Positions 35,511 to 46,400 of a stretch of DNA of 64,000 nt are shown here, one piece after another (position 1 is the stretch's first letter; the number at the start of each line of letters is the position of its first letter). The notes beneath the pieces are model-generated. The model was not told where the DNA came from, did no database searches, and saw only the letters and a program-made list of their open reading frames with translations. The position numbers and the translations under genes were made by a program. Location of the stretch: NCBI GenBank assembly GCA_036924285.1, contig JAYKYS010000011.1, positions 6,138,001-6,202,000 of the forward strand, written 5' to 3'. This stretch comes from Asterella californica (taxonomy: Eukaryota > Streptophyta > Marchantiopsida > Marchantiales > Aytoniaceae).

Positions 35511-35600
35511 ACCTAACTCTTCCCAACGGAAGGGTTAGGTAATAAGTTAACTCTTGCATATTTTCTTCCTCCATCTTCCTGTGAGGTGAAATATACGAAG
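35511..35600. repeat. Palindrome pair, order A then B (decayed)
   Basis: A at 35511-35540 (ACCTAACTCTTCC, loop, GGAAGGGTTAGGT) is followed by B-like sequence at 35553-35600 (CTTGCATATTTTCTTCCTCC, then GTGAGGTGAAATATACGAAG). Confidence 0.65.
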
Positions 35601-36027
35601 AAGACATCAGTGATCCATTATGCAAGGAAACATGAATGAATATGCAGCCAAAGTGCACTTCCGAGCGAGGGCCGGATAACGCCAAGCGGCGAGTGCGGCT
35701 GGTTTCCGGTTGGTGGACCGCGTGTAGAGAGGGGTTAGATCTTTTTTCCAAGATGGGCGACCGATGCACGCATGCATTTCAAGGAGGGGGAGGCTGTACG
35801 CGGGCTACTTCTTCTTTTGTTATTTTTTGTTATTAGAGAATTATATAAGAGTTAAATAAAAAAAAATAATTAAAAATAATAGAAATTTTTATAAACATTA
35901 TTTGTTAATCCATACCTGGAAACACGAGAAGAGCAGAAACAATCCATAAGCGTTGAATGGATCGTCGCGCTTCAGAAGGTACAAGTCTGGACTATTGTAC
36001 TCATGAATGCACACTTTACTGACGTGT

Positions 36028-36126
36028 TTAATATAATACCTAACCCTTCCAGTAGGAAGGGTTAGGTATTATATTAAAAGTACATGCATTATCCCCTCTT
36101 CCGAACTTGGAAGAGGTGATAATGCA
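36028..36126. repeat. Palindrome pair, order A then B (best preserved)
   Basis: A (36028-36077) has perfect 23-bp arms around loop AGTA; the inner 13 bases of the left arm are ACCTAACCCTTCC. B (36085-36126) has arms TGCATTATCCCCTCTTCC and GGAAGAGGTGATAATGCA, one mismatch, loop GAACTT, which is the reverse complement of the AAGTTC loop seen at 25.5 and 29.8 kb. This B therefore lies in the opposite orientation. Confidence 0.92.
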
Positions 36127-36558
36127 AGGAAGTCAGACATAAGATACACATCCAAACTTAACAAAAGGCTGCGAACTATGAGTTGTAGAATGAATATTTC
36201 TATGTCAAGAGAGAAAAGGGCTCTGCATACGCAAAAGTGGATCAGGACATTGACGAAACAGGCTTGCAGAATCTATCTCGCGACGTCCAGCTCTGAAGAA
36301 TATTCTTAGAGCATCGTTCTGACACCAGGACATGATCCATCAAGCTGATAGAACCAAACCGGGACGCAGAGATACAAACAAGAGCATTATTGACTACAAC
36401 AAACAACACTGACAATTCTTGATCTCAGTCAGATCACTTCACTTTCTTCACGGTAACTAAAATCACTACTGTGAACGTTCATGTAAGTTATGTGCGTAAA
36501 TTTGGTACCAGCTGCGACGTTCATTTTCCTCGTCGCAGCGGTTTTCGTTACTGAGAAG
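36127..36558. other. No supported gene
   Basis: Transition from AT-rich repeats to gene-bearing sequence. A short inverted repeat, CTGCGACG against CGTCGCAG, sits near 36511-36537. Confidence 0.45.
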
Positions 36559-36568
36559 TGACGTGGCA
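36559..36568 (+). promoter_or_regulatory. ACGT-core (ABRE-like) motif
   Basis: TGACGTGGCA, containing ACGTGGC, about 590 bp upstream of the LEA start codon. This is the core bound by plant bZIP factors in ABA-responsive promoters. The function here is inferred from motif and neighbour. Confidence 0.4.
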
Positions 36569-36934
36569 AGACATGACTCCGCGCTGCTCGTCCTGCTGCA
36601 AGTTACACTTCTTCGTTACCATCATCGCTGCTTACCATCCGCGATTTGATTATCACCTTCAGAATGATCACCATCATGCTTGCTGGTATTTCATAAGCTC
36701 TCTACAACAAGAAATTCGCGAATTGCACAGACTCCGAATGCATGTTTGCCACGCATACATCGAGGACAAAGGGAGGGCTCTTCAGTCTCTTCATGCTCGT
36801 GATCAGCTCGTCATAGTTGCCGATCGGTCAGCAACACGCGTATATGTGTCAGAGCAGCCACTTGGCAACGTTAGAAGAGGTGATATCAGGGATTTTGGAC
36901 GCACATATGCTCGTTGGACAACTCCCAAGAGGCA

Positions 36935-36942
36935 ACACGTGG
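36935..36942 (+). promoter_or_regulatory. G-box/ABRE motif
   Basis: ACACGTGG, with the G-box core CACGTG at 36936-36941, about 210 bp upstream of the LEA start. Its position fits the proximal promoter or leader of an ABA/desiccation-regulated LEA gene. Confidence 0.5.
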
Positions 36943-37147
36943 AGATGTCCAGGCGTGTCCAGCAGTCAGCAAGTACTTCGCTTTCATTCTGGAGAGATTA
37001 TAAGAAGAAGATATTGCTGCTTCTGTTGAATCTGGATGATCTTTAGATCTTGTTGAGCGATCAATTGAATAGGGAAGGATCAGTTAGTAGTTTGAGTCAC
37101 TGACAGGAAGTGCGTGCGTCCACAGTGATTGCCTGTTTGCAGCCAAG

Positions 37148-38132
37148 ATGCAGGGTGTTAAGGCAGACATGAGGGAGAAGGTCGAGAATGCGGCCGCGAA
37201 GGCCGAACAGAAGTGGGATTCGGCTAAAGCTTCTGCTGCTGAGAAGGTTGGTACCAATACACATACCTTTCTGCGTCGTAGGCTGATTAGCAAAGTGGTT
37301 CCGTCACGAGCACAATATCTATTTACAGCAAACATTTTCACCCACAGAGAGGATTTCTCATCTGAGGCGTCTTGCCACTGTAGTTGAAAAGAATTCTGTT
37401 ACATAATCATGAGGAAGCATGGCAATTTTGACGTGGTGGGTTCATCTGTTCCAGTTGGTAGTTGATCATAATCCAGCTCAAGAGGTTTTTACGTTTTCCA
37501 CTGTAGAAATTAGAGCACATGTGGGCTCTCTTTTCTTCCCCCCTTTCTGCGCACCTGAATATTGTTCGGTCATTCAGTAGAGTAGACTGATCTATGAGGT
37601 ATGCGGTGCGCTGACAGATGCACTTTGCGTGATGTCGCAGACTGAGAAGTTGATGGCAGCTGACAAGGCCGGAAAAGAGGAAGCTCATGCTAGAAAGCAC
37701 GAGAAAGAAGCAGAGGCCTACCGCGAGAAGGAGCAGAAGAAGTCTGAAAACCACGCAAACAACGAGCGCTTTAAGCAGGAAACTCCTAATTCGGCTGTGC
37801 AGAAAGCACATATGTCAGACGCGACTTCTGACCCTAAGATTGCGGTTCCGACATCAGGAAATCCATACGTTCAGAGTCCAGTAGCTACGAGCCCTACAAG
37901 CGTTCCTCATCCTCAACTTACTCACGAACAGATAACTTCAAACGCAGGTTTCCCGGAAGATCAGCCTTCTCAAGGCACAAAATCGATCCTTCCTCATGAC
38001 GATATGCCAGGGTCCACGAACGAACAGATGACTGCGAATGCAGGGTTTCCGGAGGATCAGCCTTCTCAAGGCACAAAGTCGGTCCCTCCTCATGACAATA
38101 TGCCACACCCGACGAACGCTTCTGGGTTCTAG
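37148..38132 (+). CDS. Group-1 LEA protein (LEA_1 family), two exons
   Basis: Exon 1 is 37148-37246 and exon 2 is 37641-38132, giving 196 residues. The intron (37247-37640) starts GTTGGT and ends GTCGCAG; the phase-0 join gives ASAAEK followed by TEKLMAADKAGKEE. The first 80 residues are rich in Lys, Glu and Ala with no hydrophobic core, and match the LEA_1 layout: an amphipathic start, EKV, then MAADKAGKEEAHARKHEKEA. LEA proteins protect membranes and proteins during drying. The C-terminal part is an acidic, Pro/Gly-rich tail with two tandem 32-residue repeats (see 37926-38117). No signal peptide is seen, so it is probably cytosolic or nuclear. A poly(A)-type AATAAA follows at 38329. Upstream ACGT motifs suggest ABA control. 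Confidence 0.85.
37926..38117 (+). repeat. Two 96-bp tandem repeats inside the LEA coding region
   Basis: 37926-38021 and 38022-38117 encode 32-residue units containing NAGFPEDQPSQGTKS and then PHDDMP or PHDNMP. The period is a multiple of three, so the duplication keeps frame. Confidence 0.9.
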
Positions 38133-38328
38133 AATTTCATGAGCACCACCAGAGACTTCCCGAAGCATTTCAGCAGAACGATCCTCAGCCTCGGGCGACG
38201 AGGAGTTCCAGTTGATCAGCCGTATCACAATGCGAACTCGACCCTTGCTCAGAACCCTTTCCACTGGCTCTTGTGTACAGTAGAGCGTCTGTAGATAATG
38301 AAGCAGATACGATTCTTGTTTGATTCTG

Positions 38329-38334
38329 AATAAA
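38329..38334 (+). terminator. Probable poly(A) signal of the LEA gene
   Basis: AATAAA 197 bp after the stop codon. Confidence 0.5.
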
Positions 38335-40463
38335 TGTCTTTTAGGATCTGTAATGAACTGTAAATTAAAGTTTTCCACGACCATTTTGTTCTCACCTTAG
38401 GATGCGAGTGTATACAACAGAGTTTTTCTTCCTATGGATGCTCAAATACAAATGTAAAGCTCCGTACTTATCAGCTCATGCGTTCGCAGGGCCAAAATGA
38501 TCAGTGTTAAGAAAAATTATGTTCATTCTACTCGTGCAACGTAACCTTTCACATACTTTCCAATCAACAGGGTGAAGACTCGATAGGACAAGAAATATGG
38601 TTTTGATCCTAGGAAAAAACGTACACTACTTTGAACGTTAGCGTTAGCAAAGATGTTATTTTGTCCTGTCAACTATCACAATCGAGCAATCATTCTCATG
38701 CCATATAATTTTAACGGTTGGAAAGAAATTTCCGACCTTGCTCACTGTATATTCATCTCGTTGAACATCGGAGTCAGCCGTCAGTTTCAGCTAGAATCTA
38801 TATGCGTCATGACGCTGGAAAGAAGTACAAAGCTGTGTTCCAGTGATGGGAGAGTTTACTGTTTACCACTTCGTCTTCTGGAAGGAATTTTCTGCCTTTC
38901 CCGTTCTCTGAGCGCGCCTTAATTTCTTTCAGCGCCAGTTTCATTTACAACTATAGGTCCGGAACAGATGACGAGCGCTTTGAGCACACCAAGTTTACAT
39001 TCTGAAAAAACTACCATGAATCTCATGACGCCAGAGTACAGTACCAATTATCTAAGACGGAAGAAAACTCGTGATCGGATCATCAGGAAGAAAAGGAAGT
39101 ACTGACCAGATATCTGATCATATGGGCCACTACATCTCTGTCGAATCAACCCGACTCTCATAAACTTCCAAAACGATTGGTGCTACAGTTGCTGCTTACA
39201 ACACAATTGTCTCTAGGGTACATCCGGACTGAACCTCCACCTCTTTACCTCCTTGGATATCAAGCCATTGTCAGTAAAGGGAATCCATCACGGTCCCTGA
39301 CAGCAGCAGTAAAATGTGCTTCGAGACAGGACGTGAAGCTATGGAGTATTGGTTTTGGTGCCAGCTAGCTAAAGGTTCTACCACGGTTAGGTGCGGCACA
39401 GCAGACAGAGCCCCTCCAGCCGTTTCTGTTCAAGGACCACACTGGATTCTGCCGCATCATTTGCTTAGCATCCGATTAGACGACCATACAGATGGGAAAT
39501 TTGGTGTTAGCACTCCGCGTATGGTCATAATCACAAAGCCATCTGCTCCTAGAACCCTAAAACTACCGGAACTGGTCGAAGAGTGCTCCAAGTTCGGAGT
39601 TTCGTTTCGCTGCACACTCCGGTCGTGTCCGAGACAAGTGAACCGCATGCTCCCTGTATAGTGCGGCCAGCTCTTATTATTAGTAAGTCTACTTCCAAAT
39701 TTTCATGCGTTACTCTGATCAGGTCATACGCAGGTCTCAGACCAGTCAAGACCACATTCCAGCTCGTCGGCAGCGGTCAGGAATCAGGATTCGCTCGAGG
39801 CTTTACCAGTCAAGAAATTCAAATCTATTCACAGGTTTAGCGCTACCGTAATCACTCAGTCCAACTATTGTCAGGCAACTATTGTGGTAAGGGACAGTAG
39901 CTAGCAAGCGGGGCACACTATTATGTCGGAAGGCCTCGTGGCAGGCGAGGAACAAGAGGATGGTGGGCCCAGGATCTCATTACATCAACGTTGTTGCCCG
40001 GGATGGACCTAACCCAGAACTTTTCCACCACAGTAAGTCAGTCACTACAAAACCATCGCAGCCAGCAGTAGGAATGGGTCCACCGGGTCCAGCAACGAGG
40101 TCGGTCAGTTTGTGCAGTAAAATCTACGTGGGGAAGGAGGGAGGTCGCTTGTGACTTTTTCGTGAGTGAGTTAGGCCTGGGGATTCTGCATTGACTCCGA
40201 TCGATGAGCCTCAAAAGCTGTCTTCCAGCAATAGACGGGACTCATCCTCAGGCAATAATAGTCTATCTCCATCAACAAAATGTGCGTGCAAACACAAGCA
40301 ATAAGCTCCACTTAGCACAAAGGGGCGCTGTTCAAACCCGCCCAACGGATGATGTTGTAGAACTTGCACAAGATTCTAACGCTCTGACTGGAGAGAATCT
40401 GCACCAAGCCTGGGAGATCGAGGGTAGCTTTTATCCGCGAGCTTCTGTTCGATTGTACCGGTC
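38335..40463. other. Intergenic and probable promoter/5' UTR of the pantothenate kinase gene
   Basis: Several frames of 60-115 residues exist (for example 39314-39661), but none has a domain or matches a plant protein that I recognise. Part of this region probably holds the transcription start and possibly a non-coding leader exon of the gene starting at 40464. Confidence 0.45.
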
Positions 40464-43400
40464 ATGGCAGGGGATGACGCTGCTTTGACAGCACCAGCAG
40501 GAACATCTATCCACAGGTCACCTTCCAGACCCCAGCTCGACTTGAGTGGGGCGGCAATACAGGGCTCCACAGAGGACAAAAATCCAGCAATCGTTCTGCC
40601 GAATCAGAGTGACGAATTGTGCCATTTTGCAATTGATATTGGTGGTGGGTGTCTGCTGAAGCATTCTCCCCTCTCCGGAGTAGATTACTGACTTGTATTT
40701 TTCATCGTTTCTGGAGACCAGCTTTGCCCTATTGAATGCTTACGTGAGGTGCTTGATATGCGTGTCCTTGTCTCAGTTCTGGATTTTACAGATAGGTTGC
40801 AACTGGCTGACTCTCAATGTAGTCGGGACTGCTAGGTGCTTGACCGTAAAGCTCTCCCTGTAAAGAATTGGTAGTCGGCAGTAAAATTGTCTAATCACTT
40901 ACCAGTCATGCAAGTTGAGTTGCAGTAGAAGCTCATTTTGAGCGTAAAGTTGCTTCCGAGCATTCCTGTGATAATTATTCTCTTAAAAAAAAGAATTTCG
41001 GGTGTTTTTCAGGTTCGCTGGTAAAGCTTGTATACTTTTCACGGCAAACGGAGCCTCCTCTTGTTTGTGCTGGGTCCCCTCCACGTAAGGCAGCAAAGGA
41101 ACAAGATCGCCAAAAAGAAGCATATTATGAGGGGTGGCGGAAACATCCAATCCTCGGTGGTCGTCTACATTTCGTGAAGTTTGAGACATCGAAATTGAAT
41201 GAATGTTTGGATTTTATACAGTCCAAGAAACTCCACTGCTCAAACGCTACTGGTAAAGGATTATTAAATTGTTGATCAAGAGTTGAGGTTTGTTATCGTT
41301 GTGTTTTCCTGTCAGAGGTTCCAACATGTAGAGTGTACATTTTCTTCCTTCAGTGTAATCACAGCGTGGATGTTTTACAATCTAAATACGCTTGTTTGAA
41401 ATTAAATCTGCCAAGATGTATTGATTTTATTGGTATCACCCTTCACCAGTTAGACCTTCCTTGGGCGTCTGTTGGGTTTTCCTGATTGCAGGTTCTGGTG
41501 GCTCGGATGCATCTACTAGTGGATGTACGGAAGGGGCCATTGTCAAGGTACTACAGGCAACTGAAGGCTCACCCTTCTGTGTTAATCGTTATGCCTGCCT
41601 AAGCCTGCTTTTGACGATCCAAGTTAGTTTGTCTACTCAGCGTCTCAATGTTACTCTCATACCAATTTTGGTAGAGTTTGTACTTGTAGTGCATTGCTTG
41701 TCATAACCATTCCGCAGTGTTAGAAGACGTAGACACAAACGTTTTCTTTTGTACTTGCGGTTCGTCTCCTCTTTTCTCCTGCTTTTCATTTATGGATAGT
41801 CCAGTGGTAAGAGTTCATGATGGGTGTCGAAAGCCGTGAGGTAGACATCATGTAGGATAAGTGTAGAGGTTTTCTCGGCTGTTGTTCATAAACTTTAAGT
41901 GGGCTGGAACTACTTTCAGGGCAGAAAGCTCGAATCTGCATGGGCGACAGCTGTTGTTGTTATATATGAGAAGAGAGTTTGACAGCACGAGTGATACTCA
42001 TATGTTGTTCGTATGTTTTACGACTTCGGTATTGACATTTGTTTATGTCTCTTTGGCCTTCTGCAAGGCCACAGGTGGTGGAGCCTTCAAGTTTGCAGAT
42101 GTTTTCAAAGAAAGACTTGGTGTCACTTTTGACAAAGAGGACGAGATCGATTGTTTGGTTGCTGGAGCGAATTTCCTATTGCGAGTAAGATCAGTAAAAT
42201 GTGTCACATCAGCCCCATGTGCTGGATATTTTCTCTTTTAGAAGAATTCCCTAAAGTTATGGATCTTAGAAGACGAAACCCTCACTTATCAGCAAGGTCA
42301 TCAGATTGAAGTGTCTTTTTGGCATGATCGGTTCCGTTTAGCACGCTTCTAATCGGAAACATTATGCATCCACGGTCCATGCAGCACTACGTGCGTTTCA
42401 CTTCAGTAGTTGTTGATTCTATCCCAGGTCATTTATGAGGACAGTCCAAATTATGTGTCCTGATGACACGGACGTTGGAATGTACAGGCTATACGTTATG
42501 AAGCGTTTACACACTTGGAGGGACAGAAACAGTTCGTGCAGATGGATCGCAATGATTTATTTCCTTACCTTTTGGTGAACATTGGTTCCGGCGTAGGTAT
42601 GATCAAGGTATTACATGCTTGCGTGCAAGTTGATGGCACAAACTGTATGCTGATGCTAGAGAAGGTCCGCCGTTTGTCCTTTGGATGCAACTTTCGAACG
42701 TGTTGTTATTTATAGACCTTGGTGATCTCATGGGGGATGATTCGATCATGGCCTGGGTGAAGTTCTGCAGGTTGATGGAGACGGTGGTTTTCAGAGAGTG
42801 AGTGGAACGAACTTAGGTGGTGGTACGTTTTGGGGACTCGGTCGGCTTTTGATGAAGTGCAAGACGTAAGTCTCTGGACGCCTGTTTTGTTTTATCGAGC
42901 CACATCACTTCTAAATAAGCTGATTACACTTACTCTTAACATTTCTGATCCCAGATTTGATGATATCTTGGAGTTGAGCCAGGGAGGGGACAACAGCGCC
43001 GTAGATATGCTCGTTGGGGACATCTATGGTGGTCTTGATTACACCAAGGTAAAATACTTAAAGTAAAGGTTGTGAAAGACCTAGGTGGGTAGAGGCAGCT
43101 GAGGACGATGGCAGACTCAACCTGAAGCTTCCATCGTAGTAGATGTTACAAATGAATGAATCTTCAGTTGCTTCTTGTTGGACGTTTTTCTTGCTAAAAT
43201 AGCATCTGCTTGCTGATTTGGAATTCTGAAATTGTTTCTGAATCTTCTACGTGTCATCGGTTTCCGTTATTATAGCGTTGTTTTTCTGTCCTTTTGTTTC
43301 TTTCTGTAGGCTTCAGTACGTTGATGTAAGTAGAATCTCTTCCTCTCCAGGTTGAATGCCCGGATATTCTGAAAAGAGCTATCTGTTGATATATATGCAG

Positions 43401-46400
43401 ATTGGGCTCTCGGCCTCAACTATCGCTTCAAGTTTTGGCAAGGTGATCTCAGGGGATAAGGACCTCTCGGAGTACAGACGAGAAGATCTCGCTCTCTCTC
43501 TCCTTCGAATGATCTCGTACAACATAGGGCAGGTCAGTTTCTCTCTGTTAATTAGTAGGTTTACTAAAGAATGGTAGTTAAGGCCAATGGTCCGTATAAT
43601 TCTTGTCTGGTGTTGTCGAGAAAAAGCTACAGCCTCTAACGTTGTTCGGGGCGGGGAGAAGTGACCAGCTGAATAATTAGTTTCTGATTGCTGGGGGGTC
43701 TTATGATAACGTCAACAACGTGAAGCAAGGATTTCGACTTCGATTGTTGTTACAGGCACTATAAGTGCTTTTCTCTGACGTCATTCTAGAGTTATAGTTT
43801 TTTCCTAATTATGCTCCTACTCACTAATGTGTTTACCCTTCTGGCACAGATCGCATACTTGAACGCCCTCCAGTATGGGCTCAAGCGTATTTTCTTCGGA
43901 GGATTCTTCATTCGCGGTCATGCCTACACCATGGACACCATATCCTTCGCAATCAATTTCTGGTATGTCCTTCATTTTAGTCGTTGTATGATTCTCAGTT
44001 GCCAAGATTTGGAGAAAAAGTTTCTTACCTTACATGTGAGCTAGTCTCCGCTTATATGTCCCACGTAAGAAACAGGTGAATTTGTGTGGTTAGTCTGCAC
44101 AACGCGTACATTTTTCGCTGGTCGTAGATAGAATAAAATGTTGTTATCCATTAGTTTACATTCGAGTAGATTAGTTGCATTTGTACACAGAGTGACTAGT
44201 CTCATTCTTAGGTTTTACTGTACGTGATGAAAACAAGTTTCCGGGGAGCAACTTAGATTCAGGTATATACACCATGTGTTTTGTGTGCAGGTCCAAGGGA
44301 GAAGCTCAAGCAATGTTTTTGCGGCATGAAGGGTACTTAGGTGCATTAGGAGCCTTCCTAAGCTATGACAGACATGACCTTACAGCACTAACATCTCATC
44401 AATTTGTGGAAAGATTCCCAATGGGTGCTCCTTATGCAGGAGGGGAGATACATGGTCCTCCCATTCGCGATCTTAACGAGAAGGTGCAACTGTTTTACTT
44501 GTGTTTGTGCAATATAGACTTCTTAAACGGCTTGCCGGGTTCTTTTCCCAATCAAGACTTAAGAGTACTAGCGGCTTTTTTGTCAAATAGTAGAGGACGT
44601 TCTGTAACATATGGTTAACTTGTCACAGAGTTACGCTAACTTGACGCTCCAAGATAGCACACATGCTATCTTTCTTTTCTGGAACTTTCTGTGTACTTCA
44701 CTGGGTTATTCTACTGGGTGTTACCTCTGTCTTTGAGCGTGGTTCTTGCTCCTTAGCTGAGCTGCCATTCTCCCGGGCGAATCATATAGTGAACTTGTCA
44801 ATATGCGTGCAAAATGCAGATCAGCTGGATGGACAAATTCATTAAAAAGGGAATTGAAATCACAGCACCCACACCAATGGCAGTCCCTACGACAACAGGA
44901 GTTGGTGGCTTTGAACGACCATATTCACGAGCCCTGTCGCTCCGCTCCGACTCGAGTGCTGCTCTGAACGTGGGTGTGCTGCACTTTGTTCCCACGCTAG
45001 AAGCCTTCCCCCTTCTTGCTGATCCAGACGGGTGAGTAAGTTGTTAAGAAAGAGACATTTCGGATTTGGATGTTGCAGACGCCGTGGAGATCTGCAGTGT
45101 TGCTAGTTTAGTTCCAGTTGTAACAGCTTGAGCGTTCACATAAGTGGCATATCACGTGGTCGTTTGACTTCAGTGTACGTAGGCAGTGTTTGTCTTGTTA
45201 CTGTAAGTGCAAGCGTCAGAATCTAGAGGATTACTCAAACGAGGAACCTTCCAGTAAATATGGTCTGTGAATGCTTTGTTGACTTCCCTGTTTTCTACGC
45301 TGACGACAAGACTCGCTGTGTTGCAGATATGAACCGAATACCATAGACCTCAGTGACGCAGATGAGAGAGAGTAAGTATTTTGCTAAATGTCTCTTAACC
45401 TTCGCGAAAAGCAAAGATGGTTGGTTTCTCCGGCTCAGCAGACTGCAGGATATGCTGTTTCTTCTGTTTCTGTGGTTCCACTGGAGAAAGAAGAAGTCCG
45501 CTTCCTCTAGTATTGTTGATTATTTACAGTAACCACAAGCTGGAAGCAAGAATTTTAAGTGCATTAATGTTTCTTCTTTTTAGCTATGCTAACAGCTATG
45601 TGAATGTAGGTCTCTGATCACTGGACGTTTCGCTGATATGTTACAGGTATTGGTTCAATATTCTTTCGAATACTTTGCCAGACCTTGTTGAGAAAGTAAG
45701 CCATCCTTGTTATGCTGGACTGGCGTAAAGTCCACACATGCGAAATTTCCCTTGTTTGAGAAGCTTCCCTATGGTTTTCTAATACAATTTTTCACATCCG
45801 TAGGTTCTGTTACAGTTTCGTGTCATGCGGTATATCTCCTTTGCATGTGTGCATGCATCACTGTTTATACATCGTTCATCGACTTGGGATTTCCACTGCG
45901 ATGAGTAGAAAGTCCACTAGGTACACTATAGATCTGTGAAGTTTTGATTTATACTCAATCAAGAGTTACACCGTAATGCGCACTGCAGCTGTACCTAAAC
46001 GTACATTATGATGTATGTGATATTTACGTATGATATTATTATGGTTACGGTTCTACTGTGCTTCTTTATTAATCTCCGCTCATTCTAAAGTTTCTCTATG
46101 CCTTACGAGGCAGTCATGAAGTCCGAGGGAGACTAAACTAGACCTATAATTTTGGATTTAAGCTAGTTAACCTTCGCACTCCCGTATGTTCCTTCTAGCA
46201 CAGTTGCTTTCTGACCATACTATGTATTCCTTTGAACTGATATGACATAATTACTCAGCTTGGACGTCCAAACAACAGGTCCTTTTCTACCAGTCTCTGC
46301 TGTGTAAAACACATTATTGTCTTCCTTCTACTTCTAGTCTGCTGCTTTCTTTATTACTGTCTTTGTTCTGCTGCTTACTTTGTTACTCATACGTAAGTTA

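Noticed and set aside
36558..37046. 162-residue plus-strand frame upstream of the LEA gene
   Set aside because: No domain, unusual composition, overlaps probable promoter motifs, and competes with another frame at 36817-37029.
41800..41860. tRNA-like beginning (TCCAGTGGTAAGAG)
   Set aside because: No T-loop GGTTCGAATCC-type box and no closing acceptor stem; it lies in an intron of the pantothenate kinase gene.
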